From an uncultured Endomicrobiia bacterium (GTDB lineage Bacteria; Elusimicrobiota; Endomicrobiia; DTEH01): a stretch of DNA of 42,194 bases. The DNA lies in NCBI GenBank assembly GCA_937936785.1, contig CALDDQ010000013.1, positions 1-42,194 of the forward strand. The letters are read 5' to 3'. The translations under genes were made by a program, and so were the position numbers. Below, in pieces: positions 17,856 through 26,775 of this stretch. Below the pieces are notes generated by a model that made no database searches, was not told the DNA's origin, and was given only the letters and a program-made list of their open reading frames with translations. Positions within the stretch are counted from its first letter, which is position 1. Each line of letters begins with the position of its first letter.

Positions 17856-18977
17856 ATGGAAATAATAATAAAAAAACAGGTTCTACTAAAAAGTTTACAA
17901 TTGTTAGAACCTATTGTAACATCTCGTAGTACATTACCAATTTCAAGTGATGTTTTAATACAAACAGAAGAAAAAAATAAAGTTGTATTTATAGGTACAG
18001 ATATAGAAACTTCATTAAAATGTGAGGTAGAGTGTAAAGTTTTGAAACAAGGTTCTATTTGTTTACCAGCAAAAAAATTGTTAGATGCAGTAAAAGAATT
18101 GCCTGATGAAGAATTAACTTTCAGGGCTAAAGATGAGAAATCGCTTTTAGGTGAACTTTTGTGTGGAAAGATAAAAAATACATTTATTGGCCAACCAGCA
18201 AAAAATCATCCCGGGATGCCTTCAGTAGATGATAAACAGGTTAAAACAAATCAAATTACTATTTCATCAGATTTATTAAAAGATGCATTGTTAAAATCTG
18301 TTTTTGCTACTTCTAAAGAAGAAACAAGATATTACTTAAATGGAGTATATTTTAATATACAAAAAGAAAATGCAAAATTTGTTGCTACTGATGGAAGACG
18401 ATTAGCTTATGTAACACGTAAACTTGATAATAACAAAATTTCAGCTGCTGGTATAGTTCCTACAAAATCTATTGATAGAATTATTGAAATTGTTGACAGA
18501 CTAAAACCTCAATTTGTAAAATTTTCAATTTTAACAGACCATTTTGTTTTAAGTACAGAAGATACATTTTTTGTTAGCAGATTAGTTCAGGGAGAATTTC
18601 CTGCTTATGAACAGGTTATACCTAAAACTACTTCTACGATAGAAGTTTCGGCAAAACAACTTAAAAAAAGTATAAAACAAGTTTCGTGGGTAACACCGGA
18701 AAAAGGTTGGGGAATAAAATTTCTGTTTACTAAAGGTGGGATTAAACTGTCAGCAATAGTTGAATCGGTAGGATTGTCTGAAGTTGAGATTGAAGTAGAA
18801 TATAGTGGAAAAGATTTAGAAGTAAAATTTGAACCAGATTATATAATGGATATGATTAGTATACTAGATGAAGAAGCAGGACTGTTAGTAGGTATTAACG
18901 AACCTTCCTCTCCGTGGATTTTTCAGCCAAAAGATGATAAAGAATATTTATATATTTTAATGCCAATGAAGTTGTAA
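17856..18977 (+). CDS. dnaN: DNA polymerase III sliding clamp (beta subunit)
   Basis: A 373-residue protein with three repeated clamp domains. Recognisable stretches are LLKSLQLLEPIVTSRSTLPI at the start, the second-domain FATSKEETRYYLNGV and FVATDGRRLAY, and the C-terminal YILMPMKL. The dimeric ring tethers DNA polymerase III to DNA. GGAGG (17842-17846) precedes ATG 17856 by 9 bases. It lies 55 bases after dnaA as in most bacteria. No recF follows; the next gene is a DciA-like protein. Confidence 0.98.
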   Translation: MEIIIKKQVLLKSLQLLEPIVTSRSTLPISSDVLIQTEEKNKVVFIGTDIETSLKCEVECKVLKQGSICLPAKKLLDAVKELPDEELTFRAKDEKSLLGELLCGKIKNTFIGQPAKNHPGMPSVDDKQVKTNQITISSDLLKDALLKSVFATSKEETRYYLNGVYFNIQKENAKFVATDGRRLAYVTRKLDNNKISAAGIVPTKSIDRIIEIVDRLKPQFVKFSILTDHFVLSTEDTFFVSRLVQGEFPAYEQVIPKTTSTIEVSAKQLKKSIKQVSWVTPEKGWGIKFLFTKGGIKLSAIVESVGLSEVEIEVEYSGKDLEVKFEPDYIMDMISILDEEAGLLVGINEPSSPWIFQPKDDKEYLYILMPMKL

Positions 18978-18998
18978 GATTTTTTTTGTATTAAAATT

Positions 18999-19280
18999 AT
19001 GTCAGAATTTATAGAATCTTCAGTTGCAGTTGATAGATTATTAAAAAAACTTGGGTTAACAAAAGAAAAAGAACAAGTTTATTTATATTGGGATGAAGTT
19101 GTTGGTAAAAATCTTGCCGGAAAAATTCAGCTTGTAGGTATAAAAAATGACACTCTAATAATAAAAGTTAAATCTCCAGCATATCATCAGCAACTAAAAC
19201 TTTACCAGCGGGAATGGATAAAAAAAATTAATAGTTATATTGGCAATAATGTAGTAGAATATTTAAAAGTTATTAAATAA
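18999..19280 (+). CDS. DUF721 / DciA-like replicative helicase loader
   Basis: A 93-residue protein with the DUF721 pattern: an N-terminal helix with DRLLKKLGL, then YLYWDEVVGKNLAGKIQLVG, then TLIIKVKSPAYHQQLKLYQ. Proteins with this domain include DciA, the ancestral bacterial loader or operator of the DnaB helicase. It is a minimal version without long extensions. Location 21 bases after dnaN fits a replication function. The alternative is a DUF721 paralogue of unknown role. Confidence 0.8.
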   Translation: MSEFIESSVAVDRLLKKLGLTKEKEQVYLYWDEVVGKNLAGKIQLVGIKNDTLIIKVKSPAYHQQLKLYQREWIKKINSYIGNNVVEYLKVIK

Positions 19281-19297
19281 ATAATTTTAAGATAAAA

Positions 19298-20671
19298 ATG
19301 AATAATAAACAAAAACTTTTTGGGACAGATGGTATCCGAGCAGTAGCAGGACAGTTTCCTTTAACAAAAGAATTTGTGAAAAAGATATCATTAAGTGCAA
19401 CAAGTGTTTTAAAAAAATATTATTCAACAAACAAAATTTTTGTTGGGTGGGATACGCGAGAATCAAGTGAATGGATTTCTAATGTTATAATAAAAACTTT
19501 TCAATTATCGGGTTATGAAGTTTATTCTGTTGGAATATTCCCTACTTCTGGGATTTCATTTTTGTGTAGAAAACATACCGCAATTGGAACAGTGGTTTCG
19601 GCATCACATAATCCATATGAGTTTAATGGAATAAAATTTTTTAACAATTATGGTGTAAAACTTGAAGATGAAATTGAACAAGAAATAGAAAATTTTATTA
19701 ATAATAGTTCTGATATAAAGTCTAAAGATAAAAAATGTTCAATTATAAACTTTTACCAACAAGCTGAGAAAGAATATATAGAGTTTTTAACACAGGTGTT
19801 TAAAAAAGAAGATGAGAAAAATAAAGAAAAATGTTCATCTTTGTCTTTAACCATAGATTGTGCAAATGGGAGTACCTACCTCATTGCACAAAAAGTTTTT
19901 AAATTAATATTTGAAAAAACGAAATTTATAAATATAACTCCCAATGGTAAAAATATTAACAAGAATTGTGGTTCAATGTTTCCTGAAACTATTGGTAAAA
20001 AAGTTGACAACAGTATAGGAATATCTTTTGATGGGGATGGGGACAGAGTGATATTTGTGGATGAAAAAAATGTTGTTCGTGATGGGGATTATATTATAGG
20101 TATTTTAGCAACAGAATATAAAAAAGAAAATAAATTAAAAAATGCATTTATAATTCCCACTGTAATGTCAAATTTAGGTTTGTTAAAATATTTGTGGTCA
20201 AAAGGGATAAAAACTGTCCTTTCACCGGTTGGTGATAAAAATGTTTATGAATATATGAAAAAATACAATTCAATTCTTGGTGGAGAACAGTCAGGACATA
20301 TAATTTTATGGGATTATTTAAGAACAGGAGATGGGATTTTAACTGCATTAGAAGTGATAAGAATAATTATAAAAAACAAAAAAAGGTTATCTGATATGTG
20401 CAAAATATTTAATAAATACCCTCAGGTGATAAAAAATATTAAAATAAAAGAAAAGTTACCTATAGAAACGTTTTTTTCTGAAAAAGAGTTAAAACAGTTA
20501 GAAAAAGATGTTGAAGGACGAATTTTTATACGTTATTCTGGTACAGAACCGTTATTAAGAATTATGGTTGAAGGAAAAATAAAATCTAAGGTTGAAAAAA
20601 CCACGGAGTTGTTAGAAAAAAAATTTTATAAAAAGTTAGAAGAAATAAAAAATGACACAATTAGGAGTTAA
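19298..20671 (+). CDS. glmM: Phosphoglucosamine mutase
   Basis: A 457-residue enzyme of the alpha-D-phosphohexomutase superfamily that converts glucosamine-6-phosphate to glucosamine-1-phosphate for peptidoglycan and lipopolysaccharide synthesis. The N-terminal KLFGTDGIRAVAG is typical of GlmM. Catalytic Ser103 lies in SASHNP, the metal loop is DGDGDRV, the sugar-binding loop is GGEQSGHI, and the phosphate-binding loop is RYSGTEPLLRIMVEG. The stop overlaps the pdxJ start by 20 bases. glmS, the preceding pathway step, lies two genes downstream of pdxJ. Confidence 0.95.
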   Translation: MNNKQKLFGTDGIRAVAGQFPLTKEFVKKISLSATSVLKKYYSTNKIFVGWDTRESSEWISNVIIKTFQLSGYEVYSVGIFPTSGISFLCRKHTAIGTVVSASHNPYEFNGIKFFNNYGVKLEDEIEQEIENFINNSSDIKSKDKKCSIINFYQQAEKEYIEFLTQVFKKEDEKNKEKCSSLSLTIDCANGSTYLIAQKVFKLIFEKTKFINITPNGKNINKNCGSMFPETIGKKVDNSIGISFDGDGDRVIFVDEKNVVRDGDYIIGILATEYKKENKLKNAFIIPTVMSNLGLLKYLWSKGIKTVLSPVGDKNVYEYMKKYNSILGGEQSGHIILWDYLRTGDGILTALEVIRIIIKNKKRLSDMCKIFNKYPQVIKNIKIKEKLPIETFFSEKELKQLEKDVEGRIFIRYSGTEPLLRIMVEGKIKSKVEKTTELLEKKFYKKLEEIKNDTIRS

Positions 20672-21383
20672 TATTGATCATATTGCAACATTAAGACAAC
20701 AGCGTAAGATAGAATATCCTTCAGTAATAGAAGCAGCAAAGATTTTAAAATCTGTAGGGATAAAACAGGTTACAGTTCATTTACGTGAAGATAGAAGACA
20801 CATTCAGGATAAAGATGTTTTAGATCTGAAAAAAATTAATGGTTTAAAATTAAATCTTGAGATGTCTATAAGTGAGGAAATTGTGAGATTTGCATTAAAA
20901 ACAAAACCTGATGAAGTATGTTTAGTGCCAGAAAAAAGGCAGGAACTTACTACTGAAGGTGGTCTTGATTTAAAGAAAAATTACTCAAGAATAAAAGATG
21001 TTGTGTTAAGATTGAAAAAAAAAGGTATTTGTGTTAGTTTGTTTATAGAACCTAATTTTGAATCAATAAAATTGGCTAAAGAATTAGGTGCAGATGCAGT
21101 AGAGTTACACACAGGAAAATATTCATTATGCAAGTTTGGTAGTAAACAGTATAATGAAGAATTAAAAAGAATTGTTGATGTAAGTAAGTTTACAGTTTAT
21201 CAAGGACTGATTTTAAATGCTGGACATGGTTTGGATTACAAAAACGTAAAACCTATTGCCAAAATTGATGGTATGGGAACTTTAAACATAGGATTTTCTA
21301 TTATATCGAGGGCAGTTTTTGTAGGGTTTAAACAGGCAGTGATTGAAATGAAAAAGTTGGTTACAACTTATTCAAGGAAATAA
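20652..21383 (+). CDS. pdxJ: Pyridoxine 5'-phosphate synthase
   Basis: A 243-residue TIM-barrel enzyme that condenses 1-deoxyxylulose-5-phosphate with 3-amino-2-oxopropyl phosphate to make pyridoxine 5'-phosphate (DXP-dependent vitamin B6 route). Diagnostic segments are LGVNIDHIATLRQQR at the start, VTVHLREDRRHI, VCLVPEKRQELTTEGG, VSLFIEP, VELHTG and LNAGHGLDYKN. Length matches the family. It begins inside the end of glmM, implying translational coupling. The acpS downstream often neighbours pdxJ in other genomes; here glmS and an envelope protein separate them. Confidence 0.97.
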   Translation: MTQLGVNIDHIATLRQQRKIEYPSVIEAAKILKSVGIKQVTVHLREDRRHIQDKDVLDLKKINGLKLNLEMSISEEIVRFALKTKPDEVCLVPEKRQELTTEGGLDLKKNYSRIKDVVLRLKKKGICVSLFIEPNFESIKLAKELGADAVELHTGKYSLCKFGSKQYNEELKRIVDVSKFTVYQGLILNAGHGLDYKNVKPIAKIDGMGTLNIGFSIISRAVFVGFKQAVIEMKKLVTTYSRK

Positions 21384-21386
21384 AAA

Positions 21387-21424
21387 ATGAAAAATTATAT
21401 TTTGATTATTTCAATGTTTTTTTA
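21387..21424 (+). other. Out-of-frame signal-peptide start with T7 tract
   Basis: AAGGA at 21374-21378 and ATG 21387 begin a short reading frame, MKNYILIISMFF, that stops at TAG 21423-21425. Its last codons lie in a run of seven T (21417-21423). With one additional T the frame would continue as FLVSLNLIAKEN straight into the next gene and make a normal signal peptide. The break is therefore a homopolymer slip. Confidence 0.7.
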
Positions 21425-22483
21425 GTGTCTTTAAATTTGATAGCAAAAGAAAATAAATTAAAGATTGCAGTGGTAGAATTTGAAGTTTATGGAGAAAATA
21501 TTGATGTAAAAGATATTTCAAAAGTTGTGCCAGAAATGTTAATTGCAGAACTTGATAAAATAAAAAAATATGATATTGAAGAACGATTGTTATTATCAAA
21601 AGTTTTAGAAGAACAAAAGTTAAACCTTTCTGGTTTTATAAGTTCTGAAGTTACAAATAAAGTTGGTCAGTTATATGGTGTAGATGCAATTGTAACAGGG
21701 TCAATTATGAAAGTTTCTGAAGAAATATATATAAATGCAAGAATTGTTTCTGTTGTAAAGGGAGAGATAATTTCTTCAGGGAAAGTTATGTTAAAAAACA
21801 TTTCACAACTTTCTAATCAGATAGAAATATTAGCAAATTTATTATGTGGAATTACAAAAGAACAACTTAGAGAACAAAAAGAAATTCAACAGAAAAAAAG
21901 AACAAAAGAAGGAATTGAATATGGAATATTTTTTAATGATGATATAGAACGTAGTTGGACAAAAATATCTCCATTATATTTAGGGTATTCTCATTATTCT
22001 AAACTTTTTGATATAAATGGTGGAGGTATTATACCTTTAGATGGTATTAAAGAAGGTCTTGGGGGAGTATTTTTGAATTTTGTTTTTAACATCAATTATT
22101 ATTTTGGTTTAGGATTAGGATGGATAAATTTAGAGTATAAATCAGAATCAATGAATTTTGATATTCATTATAATCAGGCAGGGATTTTGATAAAATTTAG
22201 ACCTTTAAACTTTTTGAATTTAAGATTTTTATTTAGTGCAGTGATTAGAGGAGAAATTGAAGAAAATAAAAAAAAATATTCAGTTACTTCAGGGTTTAGG
22301 TTTCCACCACATTCAGGATTTTGTTCAACATTAGAATTTAGGATTAGTGATGACTTTAGTGCAGGATTAAAAAAGTATAACTTTTTAGCCCAAGAATCTG
22401 ATATAAAACCAGAAGAAATTAGATCTCAACTATTTTCTACCGGGTTATTTGTAAATTATGGTTTTACTTTTGCAAATAAATAA
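21425..22483 (+). CDS. CsgG/FlgO-like envelope protein with C-terminal barrel-like domain
   Basis: As written, this frame can only start at GTG 21425, which leaves a half signal peptide (SLNLIA) and no proper ribosome-binding site. The true start is probably ATG 21387, with a one-base shift in the T tract (see the adjacent entry). Residues about 8-145 resemble CsgG/FlgO/LpoB-type domains: LKIAVVEFEVYGENIDV, ERLLLSKVLEEQ and LYGVDAIVTGSI. The C-terminal 180 residues carry alternating aromatic strands (YYFGLGLGWINLEYKSES, FVNYGFTF) like a small membrane barrel. The function is not known to me; an envelope or secretion-associated role is inferred. Confidence 0.65.
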   Translation: MSLNLIAKENKLKIAVVEFEVYGENIDVKDISKVVPEMLIAELDKIKKYDIEERLLLSKVLEEQKLNLSGFISSEVTNKVGQLYGVDAIVTGSIMKVSEEIYINARIVSVVKGEIISSGKVMLKNISQLSNQIEILANLLCGITKEQLREQKEIQQKKRTKEGIEYGIFFNDDIERSWTKISPLYLGYSHYSKLFDINGGGIIPLDGIKEGLGGVFLNFVFNINYYFGLGLGWINLEYKSESMNFDIHYNQAGILIKFRPLNFLNLRFLFSAVIRGEIEENKKKYSVTSGFRFPPHSGFCSTLEFRISDDFSAGLKKYNFLAQESDIKPEEIRSQLFSTGLFVNYGFTFANK

Positions 22484-22515
22484 AAATTATAAAATAAATT
22501 TTTGTGGAGAAATAA

Positions 22516-24357
22516 ATGTGTGGAATAATCGGTTATGTAGGAGAAAAAAATTTAATTAAAGTTTTAATAAATGGATTAAAAAAGTTAGAATATCGTGGTT
22601 ATGATTCCAGTGGTGTAGCAATCTTATCTGGAGGAAAAATTTTTCGTCATCGTGCTGTTGGGAAAATTTTAGAAATGGAAAAAACGTTACCGAGAAAATT
22701 TTTTAGTCCTGTAGAAAAAGAAAAACTTAAAATCGGTTTAGCACATACACGTTGGGCAACACATGGCCGTCCATCGGAAGAAAATGCGCATCCACATATA
22801 GATTGTGGAGAACAATTTGTTTTAGTTCATAACGGAATTATAGAAAATTATTTAGAACTTAAAACAAAACTAAAAAAACATAAGTTTCAATCAGAAACTG
22901 ACACAGAAATTATCGTACATTTAGTTGAAGAAATATATGAGAAAACAAGAAATGTTTTAGAATCGTTAAATACAGTATTTAAAGAAGTAAAAGGTTCATA
23001 TGCTATAGTATTGATTTGTGTTAATGAACCAGGAAAAATATTTTTTGCTAGAAAAGATAGTCCTTTAGTCTTAGGCATAGGTAATAACGAAAATTTTGTT
23101 GCATCTGACATTCCTGCTATGTTAGAATATACAAATAAATTTATATTTTTAGAAAATGGTGATTATGGTTTTGTTACAGACAGAGAAGTTAAAATTTATA
23201 ACTTAAAAAATAACATAGAACAAGTAAGAAAAGAACATAAAATTAACTGGGATCCTGTTATGGTGGAAAGAGCTGGTTATAAACATTTTATGCTAAAAGA
23301 AATTTATGAACAACCGCTTGTAGTGAAAGAAAATATAGTTTCGCGTATTTTTGCAGAAGAAATAAATTTTAAAGATGAAATTAAAATTAATGATAAAAAA
23401 TTAAAACAAATAAAAAAAATTTTTATAATAGCTTGTGGAACATCATATCATGCAGGGTTGGTTGGAAAATATTTTATAGAAAAGTTTGCAAAAATTCCAG
23501 TAGAAGTAGATATCGCATCAGAATTTCGTTACCGAGATCCTTTAATAGAGAAAGATACTTTAGTAATATTTATTTCTCAATCGGGAGAAACAGCAGATAC
23601 TTTAGCATCGTTGAGTTTAGTAAAAGAATATAAAATTACAACTTTAGGGATTTGTAATGTCATAGGATCAACACTATACCGTGAAGCAGATTCTACAATT
23701 TATACCAAATGTGGTCCTGAGATAGGCGTAGCATCAACGAAAGCGTTCACAGGACAACTTGTTTGTTTATATTTGTTTGGACTATATTTAGCAAAAATTA
23801 AAAGTGTAGTTGATAAAGATGAATATAAGAATTTGCTAACTTCGTTATATAAAATTCCTGCGTTTATGGAACAAATTTTAAATGATACTAATCAAATAAA
23901 AATTTTAGCAAAAAAGTATTCTCAAAAACACGATTTTTTATTTTTAGGTAGAGGAATAAATTATCCAATAGCATTAGAAGGAGCGTTGAAGTTGAAAGAA
24001 ATTTCATACATTCATGCTGAGGGATATCCAGCAGGCGAGATGAAACATGGTCCCATAGCGTTAATTGATAAAGATATGCCTGTGGTAGTTATTGCAACTA
24101 AAGGTTCGTTAATGGAAAAAATATTTTCTAATTTAGAAGAAGCAAAATCAAGAAATGCAAAAATTATTGCTTTGATAAATAAAGGTTCTGTAACAAAAAA
24201 TATTGATGAGAAAGTGTTATTACCAGAGGTTGAGGAACAGTTTTCTCCATTAGTGAATGTGTTACCACTACAGTTGTTAGCATATTATGCAGCAGACATT
24301 TTAAAACGTGATGTTGACCAACCACGAAATCTTGCAAAATCTGTTACTGTGGAATAA
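22516..24357 (+). CDS. glmS: Glutamine-fructose-6-phosphate aminotransferase
   Basis: A 613-residue enzyme that makes glucosamine-6-phosphate from fructose-6-phosphate and glutamine, the first step of UDP-GlcNAc synthesis. Catalytic Cys2 follows the initiator Met (MCGIIGYVG). The glutaminase domain shows HTRWATHG and HNGIIENY. Two SIS sugar-isomerase domains follow, with ACGTSYHAG, SQSGETADT, and the second-domain GRGINYPIALEGALKLKE. The C-terminus KSVTVE is the family hallmark. TGGAG precedes the ATG. I see no glmS ribozyme in the 32-base upstream gap. Confidence 0.98.
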   Translation: MCGIIGYVGEKNLIKVLINGLKKLEYRGYDSSGVAILSGGKIFRHRAVGKILEMEKTLPRKFFSPVEKEKLKIGLAHTRWATHGRPSEENAHPHIDCGEQFVLVHNGIIENYLELKTKLKKHKFQSETDTEIIVHLVEEIYEKTRNVLESLNTVFKEVKGSYAIVLICVNEPGKIFFARKDSPLVLGIGNNENFVASDIPAMLEYTNKFIFLENGDYGFVTDREVKIYNLKNNIEQVRKEHKINWDPVMVERAGYKHFMLKEIYEQPLVVKENIVSRIFAEEINFKDEIKINDKKLKQIKKIFIIACGTSYHAGLVGKYFIEKFAKIPVEVDIASEFRYRDPLIEKDTLVIFISQSGETADTLASLSLVKEYKITTLGICNVIGSTLYREADSTIYTKCGPEIGVASTKAFTGQLVCLYLFGLYLAKIKSVVDKDEYKNLLTSLYKIPAFMEQILNDTNQIKILAKKYSQKHDFLFLGRGINYPIALEGALKLKEISYIHAEGYPAGEMKHGPIALIDKDMPVVVIATKGSLMEKIFSNLEEAKSRNAKIIALINKGSVTKNIDEKVLLPEVEEQFSPLVNVLPLQLLAYYAADILKRDVDQPRNLAKSVTVE

Positions 24358-24443
24358 GTTTTTTATAAAGTTAAAATCAGTAAAATATAATAAAAAATGT
24401 GTTATGTGAAAAATTTTGTATTGATATAAACTTAGGAATAATA

Positions 24444-24794
24444 ATGTTAGGAATAGATATAATAGAAATAAAACGCATTAAACGGTTAATAAAAAACAAA
24501 AATTTTTTATACCGAATATTTGATGAAGAAGAAATTTTTTATTGTGAAAAAAAAAGTAGAAAACATGAACATTATGCAGCACGGTTTGCTGCAAAAGAAG
24601 CTGTATGGAAAGCATTGTCTGGAGAATACAAAATTGCTTTAAAAAATATTGTGGTACGAAATATTACCAATGGTAAACCTGTAATTGTATTAAAAAATAC
24701 AAATATAAAAAAACTTAAAAATTTAAAAATTGAAGTTTCATTATCTCACACAAAAGAATATGCAGTTTCAGTAGCGATGATAAATGAATTTTAG
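24444..24794 (+). CDS. acpS: Holo-[acyl-carrier-protein] synthase
   Basis: A 116-residue 4'-phosphopantetheinyl transferase that activates acyl carrier protein using CoA. Diagnostic segments are MLGIDIIEIKRI at the start (metal-binding Asp), and ARFAAKEAVWKALSG. I chose ATG 24444 because it has AGGA at 24434-24437 and gives the standard N-terminus. The longer GTG start at 24399 adds 15 unrelated residues. SLSHTKEYAVSVAMI closes the fold. It lies between glmS and nnrD; acpS-nnr pairs are common in bacteria. Confidence 0.95.
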   Translation: MLGIDIIEIKRIKRLIKNKNFLYRIFDEEEIFYCEKKSRKHEHYAARFAAKEAVWKALSGEYKIALKNIVVRNITNGKPVIVLKNTNIKKLKNLKIEVSLSHTKEYAVSVAMINEF

Positions 24795-24849
24795 TATTTG
24801 TATAAAATAATTTTAATTAAGAATTTTATATAAAAATAGGAAAATAAAA

Positions 24850-25812
24850 ATGTGTAATTTACACAAAATAATTACCAAAAACTTGGCAAGTGAATGTATC
24901 CCAAAACGTGATAAGATGGGCAATAAATATAATTTTGGACATGTTCTTATTATCGGAGGTTCAAAAAATTATCTTGGAGCTGCTATTCTTGCTACAAAAG
25001 CAAGTTTTTCAGTTGGAGCTGGTGTGGTAAGTTTATGTGTGCCTGAAAATATTTATGAAATAACATCTACAAGAGTACCGATAGAAACAATAATTTTTTC
25101 TGCTCCAGCAACTAAAAGTGGTACACTGAGCTTAAAAAGTGTTGAGTTGATAATTGATTATATAACTAAACGTAAAGTTAATACACTTTGTATAGGTTGT
25201 GGAATGGGGATTGATGAAGAGACAAAACAGTTAGTAAACAATTTATTAGAACTGATTTATAATCCGAATAGCAGAATTAAAGGTCAAAATATTTATACTA
25301 TAATTGATGCCGATGCTATAAATATGCTTGAGGTGGAAGATAAAAAAATTTCGTCTTTGAAAAAACAAGATCATAGAGTAATATTGACTCCTCACACAGG
25401 TGAATATTGTAGAAAAATGAACCTTGAGAAAGAAAAATTTTTAGAAAACCTTTGTGAAGAAATTCTTACTTTTAGTAAAAAAAATAATGTTGTAACTATT
25501 TTAAAAGATGCAGTAACTACAATTTCTGATGGAGAACATATTTTTAAAACTAATTCACCAAACTCTGTTCTTGCAAAAGCTGGTAGTGGAGATGTTTTAG
25601 CAGGAATTATAGCTGGGCTAGTTTATCAGGTAGAGCAGTTTAATAAAAATAATACAAAATTTGTTCCGAGTTTAAAATCTGGATTATTGTCTGTTTTTTT
25701 ACATTCACAATCCGGTGAAAAAGGTACAAAGGAAAAAACAGAGTTTAGTATTACGGCTTCAGATTTGTTAAAATATATTCCGGAAGTGTTGAAAGATATA
25801 AAACAGAATTAA
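24850..25812 (+). CDS. nnrD: ADP-dependent (S)-NAD(P)H-hydrate dehydratase
   Basis: A 320-residue ribokinase-fold repair enzyme that dehydrates damaged NAD(P)H-hydrate back to NAD(P)H. It corresponds to the C-terminal half of YjeF-type bifunctional proteins. The motifs seen are GHVLIIGGSKNYLGAA near residue 31, a DADAIN segment, LTPHTGEYCR, TILKD and the phosphate loop AKAGSGDVLAGIIAGL. The N-terminal epimerase domain (NnrE) is absent and should be encoded elsewhere if present. It is the last plus-strand gene before the minus-strand nitrogen block, ending 6 bases from the convergent amidotransferase gene. Confidence 0.93.
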   Translation: MCNLHKIITKNLASECIPKRDKMGNKYNFGHVLIIGGSKNYLGAAILATKASFSVGAGVVSLCVPENIYEITSTRVPIETIIFSAPATKSGTLSLKSVELIIDYITKRKVNTLCIGCGMGIDEETKQLVNNLLELIYNPNSRIKGQNIYTIIDADAINMLEVEDKKISSLKKQDHRVILTPHTGEYCRKMNLEKEKFLENLCEEILTFSKKNNVVTILKDAVTTISDGEHIFKTNSPNSVLAKAGSGDVLAGIIAGLVYQVEQFNKNNTKFVPSLKSGLLSVFLHSQSGEKGTKEKTEFSITASDLLKYIPEVLKDIKQN

Positions 25813-25818
25813 TTTTTT

Positions 25819-26583
25819 TTAAATTTGTTCTTCAAACTCAATTTCTAAATCTTTATTCACAACAATTATGTGTGAATTTTTTAGTAAGTGCCAGTTTTTT
25901 ATACTTTTCAATGGTTGAGAACAAAATGTTATAATATTACTTGTTTTTGATATAAACATAGTATAATAATCTTTATTCCAATAGGGTAAATCTCCTGGTT
26001 CTGCAAACTTTGTGCTATATTCACGATATGTGACAAAATAGTCCTGGTTCATAAGAAAAAATGTTAATGAAGTATGTTTAATATTTGACTTTAAATATTT
26101 TAAAACATCAACTAATGTTGGGACAAAATTTATGTTTAAGCCAATGTTTTCTACGATAAAGTTAAACAAATTTTCGCTATCTGTTGTTCCGTTACAAAAG
26201 TTGTTGACAATAGATAACTTTTCTTTTTCCAGCAATGTACCATTGTGTGCAAAAATCCATTCTCCATGAACGAAAGGGTGTGTGTTTTGCAGATTTACAC
26301 TGCCTTCAGAAGCTTTTCTAAAATGTACAATTGTAAACTTAGATTTTGAAATTTCAATTTTGTTTATAGCGTTTTCATATAGATGTTTTTCAAATAAAAC
26401 ATTATTTTTACTTTTCTCAAATATAGTAGGATAATTTGCTAAAAAACCTGCAACACCCCAGCCATCAGTGTGTCCTTCTGTATGATTAGGTTTTACTATA
26501 CCATTTTTAGCAATTGACAAAAAATCAGTAAAGATTTTTTTGTCAAAATCGTTTTTTGTTAATAAAGCCAACATTCTGCACAT
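25819..26583 (-). CDS. Class II glutamine amidotransferase (YafJ/Gat2 type)
   Basis: A 254-residue N-terminal-nucleophile hydrolase. It begins MCRMLALLT, so Cys2 becomes the catalytic nucleophile after Met removal. HFRKAS, NTHPFVHGEWIFAHNGTL and TDSENLF match the glutaminase fold of PurF/GlmS/GltB-type enzymes. No synthase domain is attached, as in YafJ, so the acceptor of the released ammonia is unknown. It is the distal gene of the minus-strand nitrogen cluster, 192 bases after glnA, and that gap contains a nested inverted-repeat structure on the same transcript. It ends convergent with nnrD. Confidence 0.88.
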   Translation of the reverse strand: MCRMLALLTKNDFDKKIFTDFLSIAKNGIVKPNHTEGHTDGWGVAGFLANYPTIFEKSKNNVLFEKHLYENAINKIEISKSKFTIVHFRKASEGSVNLQNTHPFVHGEWIFAHNGTLLEKEKLSIVNNFCNGTTDSENLFNFIVENIGLNINFVPTLVDVLKYLKSNIKHTSLTFFLMNQDYFVTYREYSTKFAEPGDLPYWNKDYYTMFISKTSNIITFCSQPLKSIKNWHLLKNSHIIVVNKDLEIEFEEQI

Positions 26584-26611
26584 AAGTTTTTGTTTAATTA
26601 CTAAAATATCA

Positions 26612-26703
26612 TCAGCAGAGCCAACCTATTTTGTGAATTTGTGTCAGGTTTGGTGTTATTTTTTTATAAAATTTAACAAAAAAAATAATCCTGACTCTGC
26701 TGA
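26612..26703 (-). promoter_or_regulatory. Nested inverted repeats, candidate structured RNA upstream of the amidotransferase
   Basis: Three nested stems are visible: 9 bp TCAGCAGAG (26612-26620) with CTCTGCTGA (26695-26703); 6 bp GTCAGG (26643-26648) with CCTGAC (26690-26695); and 10 bp TTATTTTTTT (26656-26665) with AAAAAAATAA (26679-26688). A competing helix can form between CCAACCT (26621-26627) and AGGTTTGG (26646-26653), which uses part of the second stem, so two folds exclude each other. It lies in the glnA 3' region and the leader of the amidotransferase. I match it to no known riboswitch. Confidence 0.5.
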
Positions 26704-26775
26704 CTAAAATTTTATGTAAATTTTTATAACATTGCTTATTTTTTTAGTTAAATAAACAATATCAGGTTTTTAATA

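Noticed and set aside
22484-22515. Possible glmS ribozyme before glmS
   Set aside because: Only 32 bases separate the genes, far too short for the ribozyme, and no conserved core is seen.
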